DNA of 64,000 bases, from assembly GCA_030374735.1 (NCBI GenBank), contig JASCIV010000041.1:1-64000 (forward strand), given 5' to 3'. The first letter of the stretch is position 1. Each line of letters begins with the position of its first letter. The stretch comes from Gracilaria caudata. Its lineage: Eukaryota; Rhodophyta; Florideophyceae; Gracilariales; Gracilariaceae. Of the stretch, positions 9,888 through 20,384 are shown piece after piece. The notes beneath the pieces are model-generated. The model searched no databases, was not told the origin of the DNA, and was given only the letters and a program-made list of their open reading frames with translations. Both the position numbers and the translations under genes were made by a program.

Positions 9888-10750
9888 CTACATGGAAATA
9901 TCGCTACTCGCCATTACTGCAGCCAGCTGCTGAGCTGCGAGAGTGGGTCGAGGGCTCGCCATAATGGCTGAAATAACTGCAATGCCATCTGCGCCAGCAC
10001 GTTTGCACAAACCAGCGTTGTGTACGTTGATGCCGCCGATGGCAACAAGTGGAATTCTAGAATTGGTGTAGCGTACCAATCGTCTTAACTCGTGTTCGCC
10101 GAGGGGCTCTCCCGCATCAGGCTTGGAAGAGGTTGCAAAAACTGATCCGACACCTATGTAGTCCGCGCCGTCAGCTATAGCAGCATCTATTTCTTGCTCT
10201 GTGGCAGCGGAGACGCCGACGATGGCGTCGTCGCCTAGCACCTGTCTAGCGGCAGAAACGGGCTGATCATCCTGACCGAGATGGACGCCATCTGCTTGTA
10301 AGAGGGCAGCGAGTTGAATGTCATCGTTGACGACGAACGCAACGTTGGCGCACGCTGTGATGTCGCGCAGCTGTTTGCCTAGTTGAATTGAGTCTGCACG
10401 CGAAACGTTCTTATCGCGAAGTCTACGCATCGGTCAGTGTGGACAGCGACGTGGTACGCGGCGAAAAGAAATCGTCAGACGTACTGCACAAAGGTGACAC
10501 GGTGGGGGTTTGTCGGGGCGGCCACCACTTGTGCGACAATGTGTTGTACGCTCATTCCGGGCGCCGTGCGGCGATCCGTAACCAAATACACGGACGGGTC
10601 GAAGCTGTGGCGCGATACGCGCATGCGGACAACCCGAGGGACACATTTTGGGAGACGCGGGCGGGCACAGCGCAGTGCGAACGGGTGGGAAGGCGCGCCG
10701 GTGGCGATGGGAAACGCCAGTTGAGCGAAGGCGAAGGCCATCACGCTCAC
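9888..10750 (-). CDS. thiE: Thiamine-phosphate synthase, probably plastid-targeted
   Basis: The enzyme joins HMP-pyrophosphate and the thiazole phosphate to form thiamine monophosphate. Exon 1 is 10750-10485, the intron 10484-10423 (62 nt, GTACGT...GTAG), exon 2 10422-9888. Splicing joins CA|A and gives VTFVQLRDKN, the conserved TIM-barrel strand. PSVYLVTDRR lies in exon 1. ADGVHLGQDD, DYIGVGSVFATSSKP (phosphate and HMP contacts) and VAIGGIN lie in exon 2. About 50 residues before YLVTDRR are Arg/Ala/Pro-rich and acid-poor, as in a transit peptide. The start may be 10750 or the in-frame ATG nine bases downstream. Five or six residues appear inserted before VTFVQ. The protein is monofunctional, unlike plant TH1, which is fused to ThiD. 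Confidence 0.88.
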
Positions 10751-11085
10751 GGCGACAACGGACAGAACGCTGCGGCACGGGTGTGACGAAGATGGCGGGG
10801 AGGGGGGGCGATTGTGCTGATGACTTCGCGCGAAAAAAATCGCGTCATACGACGCGCGTATGAAGCCGCACTATCTTCGTGTGCAGGCTGCCGACCGTGC
10901 CGGGACTCAGACTCCGAGCCACATGGCAGTAGCACCTCGTCCCTCGTCCTTCGCGCCTCTGCCATCAGTGTTTCATTCAAAGTCTCCTACGCCCTCCACG
11001 CGTCAGCGTCGCGCCACGCGCCCGCCCACCGGTACTCCTCGCGCCTCGATCTTATTACCCTCACTCGTTTACGTCGCGTGTGCAC
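10751..11085. promoter_or_regulatory. Divergent promoter interval, thiE / PARP
   Basis: These 335 nt separate the 5' ends of thiE (minus) and the PARP gene (plus) and must hold both promoters. No thiamine riboswitch (THI element) was recognised. No TATA-like box stands out. Confidence 0.45.
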
Positions 11086-14000
11086 ATGGCCGAGCCAGAC
11101 CTGACCAAGCCAGACTTGACCAAGCCGCGTCGCCTGTTACGCCGCTCGCACTTCTGGCAGGTGCAACTGCGCGATACCGTCGTGGTCACCCGTCACGGCA
11201 AGGGCATCGGCCTTAACGGTGGCCGAGAGACCGTACGAGAGTTCCCCGACTCTAACCAGGCCTCTCAGTGGGCTCTTGAGGCGTTCACCGCCAAAATGGC
11301 TGACGGCTATCTTCCTCCAGACCAGTTTCCAGGCTTGCGCGACGGGGAAGCTCGAGGCCCTTCCCAGAAACAGCACCATAATACAGCACGCAGTGCGAAA
11401 TATCCCGAGAAAGCCGAACCGCCCGAGCGGCCTGAACAATCACGAACCACGAACAAGCCGGAGAACGCCGCGCAGCCCACACCGAAGAAACCCACGGAAC
11501 AGCCAGAGCAACTCGATACCACTAAGAAGATCGCGGAGACAAACCATGTAGGGCAGACCGACAAAACCGAGCAACCAAGGCAGGATGAGAAGCAAAGGCC
11601 AACCAAGCAAGCCAAGCCGACTGTCGAGCTCAAGCCGAGTCAGTCGTTCACGCCGAAAGCGCCTTCTGAGTCGAGCGCACAGCCTAAGCCACAACTTAAG
11701 CCGAACGAACCACCACAGCTGAACGAAAAGCCCACGCAGAGCGTGCTACCCAAGTTGAACGAGCAACCAAAGCTCAACGAGCCAAGTAGGCAAAGCGAAA
11801 TCCCCAAGTACAGCGAGTCGGGTATGCAGGGTCAGAAGCCCTCGCACAGCGCACAACCCGCACTACAAAAGGTACATGAGCGGGTCGAGAAAGGTGCCGG
11901 AAAACCTGGAGAGCCCAAGGCGCCCGAACTTTCGAAACCGTCTGAATCGATTGAGAAACCAGGGATGTCGAAGCATACTGTGCAGTCCGACAAACCCCAG
12001 CAAAATCATGTCCTTGTTGAGAAGAAAGAACCCAAACCGGAGCATGCGGTTCCCTCCTCTCAACCGAATCATTTAAAAGGCTTCGCGCAACTGCAGCCCA
12101 CTCAAGGATCCACGACCACACCCATTCGTCGATCTGGCCGTAAGCGGAGCGCCCCTGCTCCTTACGTCGCAGAGTCTGCCTCTCGCCCACGACCGCGTAA
12201 ACGAGTATCGGACACTGCACTCTTAGCCGACCCCTCCTCCCCACTTCCCCAAACCTCTTCTAATCTCATTAACCAAAACGACCAACTCAAAGTTTCCGAA
12301 CCGCACGATGTGATTGGCACTGATTCTCCAGGAACTTCGTCAGCACCTCCCATACCGGTACCGAGGGGCAATAGTCAAACGAAGCTACGGAAAAGAGGTT
12401 CGAAACGCGGAGGTCGAGGTCGATCTCAGATTGTGGGGAAGAGCCCTACTGTCAAAAGACACAAACGCGCAGCAAGAAGTGTACCTCCCCTTCCAGAAAA
12501 TATATCACTTGGTATTGTGGATCAATCGAGCGGCGTGGAGAATGGCGTTATTTATACGGAGGAATCAAACTCTGAAGAGGCCGTTGTTTTCGATGTATTA
12601 TTGGTTTATATCAACAAAAGTACACATACTGACAAGTTCATTGTACTCCAACTCATTCACGATCCTAGCTCAGAATCTCCTTATGTTCTATTTGAAAAGA
12701 TGGGCCGTACCGGATCTGCAGGCCAATCCCTTCGTATTGATTTTGCCACCAATGGTCTGCATGAAGCGAGAGAAGAATTTGTGCGGCGCTTCGAGGATTA
12801 CACTGGCTTATCCTGGATGAATCGCCACGCAGCTCCTGTTTCTGGAAAGTACAGGTTTGCGAAGCAAGATTACGAGCTCAAATTCAAGGTGGGGTTCCTG
12901 ACAGATCCTCATTGGCAGTACTGGGTAGACGAAGGTGACAACAGAAAGTCCAAAAAGTGGCTCGATTATAACGAAGAGGACAGTATGCTTGCCGAAGAGC
13001 TTCAAATGGAATACTCCTCTAATCCCTGGCTCGCGGAACGAATTGTCCAGAACGGTTCACACTTCGATCTTGTTAACATGGAATCTATGACTACGACGGA
13101 AGTTGGTCACCCGAATAGCAGTGTACATCACTTTCGGAGAGCAAATGGTTCTGAGAAACCAAAATCTGAGCAGAACGGCAACGAAAACCAGCCAAGCACT
13201 GTGGTTGCCGCGAATCAAGCAAAGAGCATCAAGTCCGCAAAAGAAAGTGTAGGGGTTAAAAGCAAGGCAACCCACGTGCTGCCTCAAATTCCGCAACAGG
13301 GAAGTCCACCACAGCCACAAACACCAGTAGCAGCAACAGCAGTGTCGAACAGAGCAAGAGCGGGATCGGATCTGCCGGCTTTTTCAAAAGTTCCGAGTGT
13401 CGGCTCAGGGCCTTTGTCAATGTTTGCCATGCCTCAGATGGCACAGAACTCAGTTATGTCTCAGGCTTTAATGCAATCAACATCGATGTTGCCTCAAACT
13501 GCTGCACAAAGTCTTCCCGTACTTCCTTTGATGCACGCGATCCCACGTGTTTCTGCACCTACTCGACTAGGGTCTGGTTCCACGCCAGTTTCGCGATATT
13601 CGGCACAGAATCACGCTCATAATGGATCAATTGCAGCTGGTATCCACCCATCTCTCACCCCGAGTAATGTGGTTGGGGGCTTAGAGACTAGTCTCTTGCA
13701 ACTAAACACCCACACGAAGCTGACGGGTGGGGCGGAGCCATTGCTTATGAGTCTCGCTATGCAACAGCAAGGCCCTACCTATCTTCAGTCTACGCTTCCT
13801 AGCCCCACGAAGGCGCTCGTTGATCTCTTATTTGACAGTGAGATGCACAAGAGCTCATTGAAATGCTTTGGAATTGATCTTCGGTTACTACCGTTGAACC
13901 ATATAACTGCAAAGCAAGTTCAACAAGGTGTGACCGTCCTCGAGCAGATTGAAGCAGCCCTAACGAAAGGTACAAATGTAGCGCGTGCGGAATTGGAACG

Positions 14001-14847
14001 ACTGTCCGCCAAGTTTTATGCCGTGTTGCCACATTACTTCGAGAACCGTCGCCCTCCAGTGATTCTAAGCATCGAACTGCTTCAAAGATGTTACGATATG
14101 TGCATTGTTTTATGTAATATGGTTCAAGCCTTGTCCATTCTAACTGTGGCAAGAACGAAGATGGGTTCCATGGGAGTACAGAAGTTTTTGCCAAGCCTTT
14201 CGGAACAGCTGTACAGCTTGCTCAATGTTGATATGAACGTAGTCCTGCCAGGATCTGAGGAGCACTTGATCATTTCGGAGGCGTTCCACCAGACGAAAGG
14301 GGAGTTCACCACCTGTGAGCTACTGAATATATGGCGGGTTGAGCGCCAAGGGGATGTTGAACGGTTTTCAAGATTGAATTTAGTGAACCACGCGCTTTTA
14401 TGGGCTGGATGTCATATAGGATCTGTTCCGTCCATCCTGACGAATGGGTTGCAAATCTTGGGACACAGTGGTGGTCGACTTGGCAAAGGTATTTATTGTG
14501 CGTCTGAAAGTGGGAAGAGCATACAATCCACCGTTCCCGATAGTCGAACCCGAATTGGGTGCATGGTTCTCGTCGAAGCCGCATTAGGCAGGAGCTACGA
14601 AGTGTTTGAGGATGATAACTTTAGACTGGCACCGCCTCATGGATTCAATTCTTTGAGAGCCTGTGGAAGGCGGGCACCCGCAGGGTATAAGAATGTGCGC
14701 TTGGATAATGTGCAAGTGAGCATCGCAGTGATGGGAGCACAACCTCAAATGAACGCGACACAAAGCAGTTTTTCACAGGATGAGTTCGTAGTTTATGATG
14801 AAGCACAAGTTCGGCTTCGTTACCTTGTAACGGTGAAAAAGAAGTAA
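11086..14847 (+). CDS. Poly(ADP-ribose) polymerase-like protein with two WGR domains
   Basis: This intronless gene encodes about 1253 aa. In order: a short N-terminal WGR-type domain (about residues 22-75, SHFWQVQLRD...RHGKGIGLNGG), a long low-complexity Lys/Pro/Glu/Gln segment (about 90-430), a second WGR domain (about 470-600, with YVLFEKMGRTGSAGQ), another disordered stretch, the PARP helical regulatory domain (about 905-1020, PTKALVDLLFDSEMH...), and the ADP-ribosyltransferase domain (about 1033-1253). WGR domains sense DNA ends and drive PARP allostery. Of the H-Y-E triad, Tyr (GKGIYC) and Glu (QDEFVVYDEAQV) are present. The His of LLWHG is Ala (LLWAGCH, codon GCT at 14404). In PARPs that His positions NAD+, so activity may be weak, altered or absent. 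The start is 11086; an ATG lies in frame 6 nt upstream. Confidence 0.9.
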   Translation: MAEPDLTKPDLTKPRRLLRRSHFWQVQLRDTVVVTRHGKGIGLNGGRETVREFPDSNQASQWALEAFTAKMADGYLPPDQFPGLRDGEARGPSQKQHHNTARSAKYPEKAEPPERPEQSRTTNKPENAAQPTPKKPTEQPEQLDTTKKIAETNHVGQTDKTEQPRQDEKQRPTKQAKPTVELKPSQSFTPKAPSESSAQPKPQLKPNEPPQLNEKPTQSVLPKLNEQPKLNEPSRQSEIPKYSESGMQGQKPSHSAQPALQKVHERVEKGAGKPGEPKAPELSKPSESIEKPGMSKHTVQSDKPQQNHVLVEKKEPKPEHAVPSSQPNHLKGFAQLQPTQGSTTTPIRRSGRKRSAPAPYVAESASRPRPRKRVSDTALLADPSSPLPQTSSNLINQNDQLKVSEPHDVIGTDSPGTSSAPPIPVPRGNSQTKLRKRGSKRGGRGRSQIVGKSPTVKRHKRAARSVPPLPENISLGIVDQSSGVENGVIYTEESNSEEAVVFDVLLVYINKSTHTDKFIVLQLIHDPSSESPYVLFEKMGRTGSAGQSLRIDFATNGLHEAREEFVRRFEDYTGLSWMNRHAAPVSGKYRFAKQDYELKFKVGFLTDPHWQYWVDEGDNRKSKKWLDYNEEDSMLAEELQMEYSSNPWLAERIVQNGSHFDLVNMESMTTTEVGHPNSSVHHFRRANGSEKPKSEQNGNENQPSTVVAANQAKSIKSAKESVGVKSKATHVLPQIPQQGSPPQPQTPVAATAVSNRARAGSDLPAFSKVPSVGSGPLSMFAMPQMAQNSVMSQALMQSTSMLPQTAAQSLPVLPLMHAIPRVSAPTRLGSGSTPVSRYSAQNHAHNGSIAAGIHPSLTPSNVVGGLETSLLQLNTHTKLTGGAEPLLMSLAMQQQGPTYLQSTLPSPTKALVDLLFDSEMHKSSLKCFGIDLRLLPLNHITAKQVQQGVTVLEQIEAALTKGTNVARAELERLSAKFYAVLPHYFENRRPPVILSIELLQRCYDMCIVLCNMVQALSILTVARTKMGSMGVQKFLPSLSEQLYSLLNVDMNVVLPGSEEHLIISEAFHQTKGEFTTCELLNIWRVERQGDVERFSRLNLVNHALLWAGCHIGSVPSILTNGLQILGHSGGRLGKGIYCASESGKSIQSTVPDSRTRIGCMVLVEAALGRSYEVFEDDNFRLAPPHGFNSLRACGRRAPAGYKNVRLDNVQVSIAVMGAQPQMNATQSSFSQDEFVVYDEAQVRLRYLVTVKKK

Positions 14848-14956
14848 AAACAGTGCGTTTTGTCGCACACGACGAAAACCGGTTGGGAGCAATAACAGAC
14901 TCGTTCCGATTTCGTGTGGAGTCACTGTTTGGTGTTCTGCTCGTTTACAAGAATCT

Positions 14957-14984
14957 TGTTCTTGTTCTGACCTGAACAAGAACA
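14957..14984. repeat. Inverted repeat, 11-bp stem, 6-nt loop
   Basis: TGTTCTTGTTC (14957-14967) pairs perfectly with GAACAAGAACA (14974-14984) around the loop TGACCT. It lies downstream of the PARP gene and may fold in the 3' untranslated region of its transcript. Confidence 0.65.
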
Positions 14985-15388
14985 TGTATGCAATCGCTTG
15001 ACGGGTTCAAATCGACGAACGCTTATGCGTGAGGCTGGTGTTCCATTGCAAGCAAGGTTTTACATGTTCATCAATGTAGAGCACTGTGGGATACAAGGTT
15101 ACGCTTACTTACTTGCGGGAGTGTGGAGAGGACAACGTTTGAACTTTGGTTGTCGAGAGTTGTGGTTTTGATTCGGCTCCAGTATATCTTTGGGCGGGGA
15201 TGTGCAGGCGCGGCATGAACAGGATTAGAGACGTAACATGGCAAGCTTATCGAGCGACGGAAGAGCTGAAGGGGGTGCTGTTTGAAGTAGGCGAGTACGG
15301 CTGTTTCCCCAAGAGCAATGCAGACAGGACAATAAAGCACTGTGCCGCAAAACAGCTAAAGTAGACTACGTTTATGGGTTCGATTATC

Positions 15389-15411
15389 GCGGTGAAGCGC
15401 CTCTTCACCGC
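15389..15411. repeat. Inverted repeat, 9-bp GC-rich stem, 5-nt loop
   Basis: GCGGTGAAG pairs perfectly with CTTCACCGC around CGCCT. No function is evident. Confidence 0.6.
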
Positions 15412-16289
15412 ACTTTCGCTCGGAGCGCATACATGGCTGGTAGTGACTGGTAGAGAGCGACGAAACGAGTGTGATTCAGCAAACGTGCGGGCTCGCGGGT
15501 CTAGAGCATATGATGAGCCAGTGCGAACTGTCGATAGGGGACAAGTTGACGTTTTCAGCGCCAATCGACGGCTGTTGTTGGGTGAATTGCTGTTCGGCAC
15601 GTTCACCTTTGAAGAGCTCTGAACAACAGGACTGGATTCCAGTGACTGACGATCGCTGGGTACGTGTAGCCAACGTCTTAGACGTTAGCTAGCCCAGACA
15701 GTGCTCATCATAAGCGGACGCAAGCGCTGACCGTTGGTATGATAGACGGGGAGTTAAAGTGACGAGCACGACTGGAGCGACAGTGTCGACAGCCTGAGTC
15801 TCCATGGCACCAGGTGTCATAGGGATGAGTTGACGATGGCGTGGTGCCATGGCGGCCGGTGAGCTGACGACGCCACGAGAGCACCCAACGCGCATCGTGC
15901 CGCCCAGTTGTCCCGGGCGCGTTGTGGTGACTTGGCGAGTTCGCCAAATCAAATCTCGTCTGGCGAGGCATCGTGTCTTACAGAACGGCTGTGACGTCAT
16001 CATCCCATCGAGGCACGGGGTGAACGCGTCGCTGCGATTGGTCTCGAGCTGAAACCGCTACGCCCCATGCAAACGTTGCGCCGCCACCTTGCTTGCCGGC
16101 AACCGCCTCGTCTCGCTTGCAGCCACTCGCGAGTGCCACCGCTCTGCAAACGGTCCCCTGACGCGCGACTGGCTTCTTGTTCTCGAGTCTCGCTTCCAAT
16201 CCACGCGCGTTGCGCCGCTGCGCGGGAACGGCCGATATTAGGCGCGAGTTGCGTCTCGTCGCGGTCATGTTTGGTTTAGTGGCTTCGAG

Positions 16290-17099
16290 ATGACACCCAT
16301 GGCTTCTGCTACGCCTCAAGCGCCCGATCAGTTACCGCCGGCACCGCGCTTTTGGGGTCCGTTTCGACCGCTGTTTGGCGGTCACACGCTGTTTGAGGCG
16401 GCCACATCGAGCTTTATACCCACGTTTGTGGTGTTTTTGTGGCGGTTTTTGTTTGCGTGCTTCCTGGTAATCGTGTTGGTGTACTATGCGGTGATGGATG
16501 TTTACCGCTTCGAGTCTTACGCTGTTTGGGCACACATTGGATTGGCACTTTCATTCTTCTTGCTTTCAATGTGTTCGTTCTTGTTTCTAATACAGAAGCA
16601 GCACCAGCCGGAGCCATCTCGACTGGCGTTTTGTACCATTCTACTGTACCAGATTTTCGCCACAGCGGCGGTGTTTTTCGACCTAGTGTTCTGGGTGTTT
16701 CTGTTCGATTACTCGCAAAGTCCCGAATTCTCACAGCTTGCGCAGAATACATTGAATGTGGGCTTGGTGGTGTTCGACCTTGTTCTTTCATTGCGCATTC
16801 AGTTTAAACTTGTGTACAGCGTGACGTTTGTGGCGTTCACACTGATATACGTCATCTTTGTGTGGGCCCGCTTTGCCGTCACAGATACGTTCGTGTACGA
16901 TTTTCTCGATTACCGAAGCCAATCGAACGGTATCACTGTAGCGTACTATGTCGGGGGCTTGGCGTGGGCTTTGGTGGCGTCGTTCATCGTGTTTCTGTTT
17001 TCTCGTTTGAATAGACTGCCTTGCGTGAAGGTTCGGTCTACATATTCCAAGGAAGGGTCACCTGCTTCACACCGCAATCGCTATTTCGCATTCGTGTAG
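16290..17099 (+). CDS. Multi-span membrane protein, Rolling-stone-like, copy 1
   Basis: The 269-aa protein has about six hydrophobic helices and short polar ends, suggesting an integral membrane protein. The pattern YQIFATAAVFFDLVFWVFL, then VVFDLVLSLRIQFKLVY, then a helix ending IFVWARFAVTD and VYDFLDY resembles the Rolling-stone/TMEM-type family (conserved D..LS.R..F.L.Y and a final Y..LD). It closes with a last helix and SRLNRL. The gene is the first of three paralogues in a row on the same strand; copy 3 shares the LNRL ending. A second ATG lies nine bases in. Molecular function is unknown. The family call is by pattern only. Confidence 0.75.
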   Translation: MTPMASATPQAPDQLPPAPRFWGPFRPLFGGHTLFEAATSSFIPTFVVFLWRFLFACFLVIVLVYYAVMDVYRFESYAVWAHIGLALSFFLLSMCSFLFLIQKQHQPEPSRLAFCTILLYQIFATAAVFFDLVFWVFLFDYSQSPEFSQLAQNTLNVGLVVFDLVLSLRIQFKLVYSVTFVAFTLIYVIFVWARFAVTDTFVYDFLDYRSQSNGITVAYYVGGLAWALVASFIVFLFSRLNRLPCVKVRSTYSKEGSPASHRNRYFAFV

Positions 17100-18701
17100 C
17101 TCAGAACTATATGCCTACTTTCCAACGTACACTTTCGTTGTGCTTTTCTTTGTCGTGGTCGCGAGTTGGAAGGGATTGGTCGGCTCACCAGCAGGGTTAC
17201 AAGCAGGAGGGAAGTGGCTGCGCGTTAAGCGACAAGCCGTGCAAGGCTGTGCGAAGCTTTACAGCGTGGTACATTAGCAGTTTTAATTCGCAGCTTGGCT
17301 GCGTCAGGGTATTATGATCATGTCTTTAAGTTAAGCTTGTACCTTCGTATCTTACAAGGGTAGAACGCTAGTTGTGTCACACAACTTGTGTGTGGTGTGT
17401 AAAATGTTGACAAAGGTTATCACAGTGCGAGTGTGCGAGTTTGAAATATCGTGCGGCGTGCATTCTGTGGGTGGTGTTTGTTTTGAGAGAATACAGCTGT
17501 ATGTTTACCGGCCCAACGTGATGCATTGATTCGCGGGGCAGCAACTGCGCTCGCCTCGGAGTGCGCACGGGACTCGCTGCCAACGGCGACGCGGCTACGG
17601 CAACTTGGCGCTAAGCGTCCGAGGCTCGGACTCCGAGCGTGTGCTCAAGAACCGATTTTGGACCAAATCTAAATGAGCAACATCCGGATATGCCCAGGAA
17701 AGACAAAGATAAGCTTAGACCGCACAGAACGGATCATCACAAGGCATCATGGCGCGATTATCACTCGTCGGCATGCGTGCCGACGTTTTATGCAAAACAG
17801 CGAAGCAGATCAACATGGGAAATGACAGTTGATGTCAGGCGCGCCGCGAAACAGGCGCGAAGGGGCGCTTGCATTTGGTTTCGCGTTTGATTTCTGGCAA
17901 CCCCAAGGCGTGCGCTTACAGATGGGGGCTTCAGTACACAGCCGCGGTGCTCATGCCAGCATGGCACGTTAAACAAAATTTAATGGTCGCCATTGCCGAC
18001 CGAGCAAGTCGTGTTCCGTAGAAAGGCGTCGCAGCGTGTGTGTATCTATGGGGGGGGAGGGTCGCTGACGTCATAGGGGCACATAACTTCAAAGTCGGTC
18101 ATGTGGCGCAGCTGAAGCGAGGAGAAACATGTGGGCGAGAGAGTCACTCGGCAGCAGCTTGCCAGTTGCATGGGTATCATGGCGATCGTTTCGATACCTC
18201 GCGACTGTGCGGTGGGTAGTTCACCAACGCTCGCACGTAAACGAAAGATAGATATCTACGCCAGCAACGTCGCGGCTGGCGCAGCCAGAGAGGACGCTGT
18301 GGACGTGGGTGCGCGCGCGGCTGCCAAATGTATCATACGCCGGGCGCGCCGCCAGCTCAACGTCACCGATGATGTGGGCATCGGGGGCGTGGAAGGACCA
18401 AAAAAAGCCCCATTTGCGCGCCACAGAGAGGTCAAAACGCTCCGCCGTCCCCAAACGCCACCCTCGCCCTCTGTAAGCGGTACGGCACCGGTGTCGCAAT
18501 TCAACGCGCGCGCGCGCGTCACGCGCACGGCGCGGTGCGCACCGTCAGCGCCATGATTCCCGGATCTACGCGCGTGCGCGCCAATGTCGTCGCGCCTTCT
18601 CGCGCACCATAACGTCATCGCCGAGTGCGTGCGCGGTAAGCGAAGCGTAGCGTAGCGGTTGTTAACGCGAGCAACGTCAACGTCTTGCCCGCGCGCCCGC
18701 C
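17100..18701. other. Intergenic region, 1.6 kb, GC-rich at right end
   Basis: No gene is recognised. An open frame at 18131-18556 is Arg/Ala-rich and arises in strongly CG-rich sequence (alternating CG near 18510-18530), so it is not called as a gene. A short perfect inverted repeat (GTCCGAG G CTCGGAC) lies at 17617-17631. The right end should hold the promoter of copy 2. Confidence 0.45.
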
Positions 18702-20384
18702 ATGTCGCCGACGTCGTCGCTGTACGCGGCGGAGGACCCGCGTCTCATGGCGCCGCCGCCGCCGCTCGCCGACGCCAGCTTTGTGGAACGGCCCTCCGCG
18801 CCCCCGCTGTCCACCGTCGCGTCGTCGCGTGCTGTGTCCGTCGTGCCTTCGCTCGTCGCCATGAACGCCTCATCCGACTCTGACTCCGTGCGTTCCGCGT
18901 CGCCAAAGAAGCATTCGCAGCTCTTTCACGCTCCGCTGTTGTTCCAGCCGCATCAAGCTACCGAGGCGTCGCGCTCCGCCTGTCTGCCGTTGCGCGCCAT
19001 GTTGCTTTCACGCCTGTTTCCCGCCGCCGCCCTCGTCGGTCATCTCGTCTTCTTTTCGCTGCACGCCGATTTCAACTTTACCGAGTATCTCACATGGAAT
19101 TATGTCGCTACCACTCTTGCTTTACTGCTCGCCCTAACCTGCTCTCTTCTAGACCTCATCCACGACCATCCCGATCAACAAGACAACGAAACATCACCTT
19201 TCTCTAACTCCACCGAACAAAATGTACTTGACGACGTCGAGCGTCAGTCCCAAATCCTCGCCCCGTCCACTGAACCCAAATTGCTCCTGTTCTTCACCCG
19301 CATCACAGTTCCAGTTTACCAGTTGGCCCTGTCCGCTACCCTGTTCGGCACCGTCGTTTTCTGGGCCGCCGTCTACACCAATGCTACAATTCCCATCACG
19401 TACGCCCTCCTCGCGCAGGCCGTTGCTTCGCCCGCCATCGCTCTCGCGGACTTTCTTCTCTCCTTTCGAATGAATTTCCGTCTCATCTATCTCGCGCCCT
19501 ATATCCTGTACAATGCCGCCTACCTCGTCGTGGCCTACACACTCACAGAACGTGCCTACCTTTTCGTGTTTCTTCGTCGCGACATCAGTCGCAGTGCGTT
19601 TGTGGCAAAGGCTGCCGGTTTGGCTGCCGCTTGCATCTTCACCGCTGTTTTGCTCTACTTCATTACTGCCTTGCGTTCCCTGCGTTCGACCAGATCGCTA
19701 CCAGATGCCATTTCCGCGAGGAGTAAGTCGCACATGAACGAAGACCGCGCTGAGTCTGCCTCGGGCTCCGCTGTGTCCTCTCACCATTCTGATTTGTCGC
19801 AGCTCGGGCTTCGTCGCGTCCCAAGCAACTCTTTCTACGGTAGTGCTGAGTTTGTGCACGTTGAAGACGAGGAAAGACTGGATCGCTCTACGTCCTCTGC
19901 TCGCGACCGCTCATCAATACCTATCAACCTTGGAGGTGGTAGCTCAGGACGCAGTTCGTTTTTCCGCGCGTCCAGCGCTCGCTTGACTGCATCTCTGTCC
20001 GGTGGTAGTTCAAGGGAGGGACGCTCTGGCTTTGTTCGCAATGCCTCTACATCCAGTATGTGGGACGATATGGAACAACCATCTCCCCAAAAAGAAGAGG
20101 AGGTGTTCTCCATGCCCGCTTGCTACAATGAGTCACAACAATCCAAGGTAGCCACATCGTCCCTAGTGTCAGACTCGGACACAGCGGCGCAAATACCGAG
20201 GGTAATTTCCAGACAAGCGACGGGCAGATTCTCAAGGACTAGTTCGTCAAGTAGTGCTCGTCTGGGCCCTGCTCCACATTTGCCTTCCTCAGCTTTCACT
20301 GCATCAATGTTAGCACGGAATAGCAGCGCTCACCATTCAATGGACAGGAAAAGCTGGAGAGGCGGCGGTGCAGAAACTCGGTGA
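18702..20384 (+). CDS. Multi-span membrane protein, Rolling-stone-like, copy 2, with Ser-rich tail
   Basis: The 560-aa protein has a disordered Pro/Ser/Ala-rich N-terminus (about 1-85), a six-helix core (about 95-330) and a Ser/Arg-rich tail of about 220 residues with many RxxS-type sites. The core repeats the landmarks of copies 1 and 3: VYQLALSATLFGTVVFW and ALADFLLSFRMNFRLIYL. An Asp/Asn-rich insert with NxT/S sequons (about 150-180) separates helices 2 and 3. The tail is absent from the other copies and suggests phosphoregulation or scaffolding. The ATG at 18702 is the first in a long open frame. Function is unknown. Confidence 0.8.
   Translation: MSPTSSLYAAEDPRLMAPPPPLADASFVERPSAPPLSTVASSRAVSVVPSLVAMNASSDSDSVRSASPKKHSQLFHAPLLFQPHQATEASRSACLPLRAMLLSRLFPAAALVGHLVFFSLHADFNFTEYLTWNYVATTLALLLALTCSLLDLIHDHPDQQDNETSPFSNSTEQNVLDDVERQSQILAPSTEPKLLLFFTRITVPVYQLALSATLFGTVVFWAAVYTNATIPITYALLAQAVASPAIALADFLLSFRMNFRLIYLAPYILYNAAYLVVAYTLTERAYLFVFLRRDISRSAFVAKAAGLAAACIFTAVLLYFITALRSLRSTRSLPDAISARSKSHMNEDRAESASGSAVSSHHSDLSQLGLRRVPSNSFYGSAEFVHVEDEERLDRSTSSARDRSSIPINLGGGSSGRSSFFRASSARLTASLSGGSSREGRSGFVRNASTSSMWDDMEQPSPQKEEEVFSMPACYNESQQSKVATSSLVSDSDTAAQIPRVISRQATGRFSRTSSSSSARLGPAPHLPSSAFTASMLARNSSAHHSMDRKSWRGGGAETR

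Larger units (their letters stand above)
14848..16289. other. Intergenic region, 1.4 kb, with two hairpins
   Basis: No gene is recognised. Open frames of 60-115 codons on both strands lack known domains. An 11-bp inverted repeat lies at 14957-14984, about 110 nt past the PARP stop. A 9-bp one lies at 15389-15411. A sequence resembling a tRNA B box near 15004 was checked and has no matching stems. The right end holds the promoter of the first Rolling-stone-like gene. Confidence 0.45.

Noticed and set aside
15000..15020. tRNA B-box-like GGGTTCAAATC
   Set aside because: No T-stem, anticodon stem or acceptor stem can be formed around it.
18131..18556. 141-codon plus-strand open frame
   Set aside because: It lies in CG-rich promoter-like sequence, is Arg/Ala-biased and has no domain or signal.
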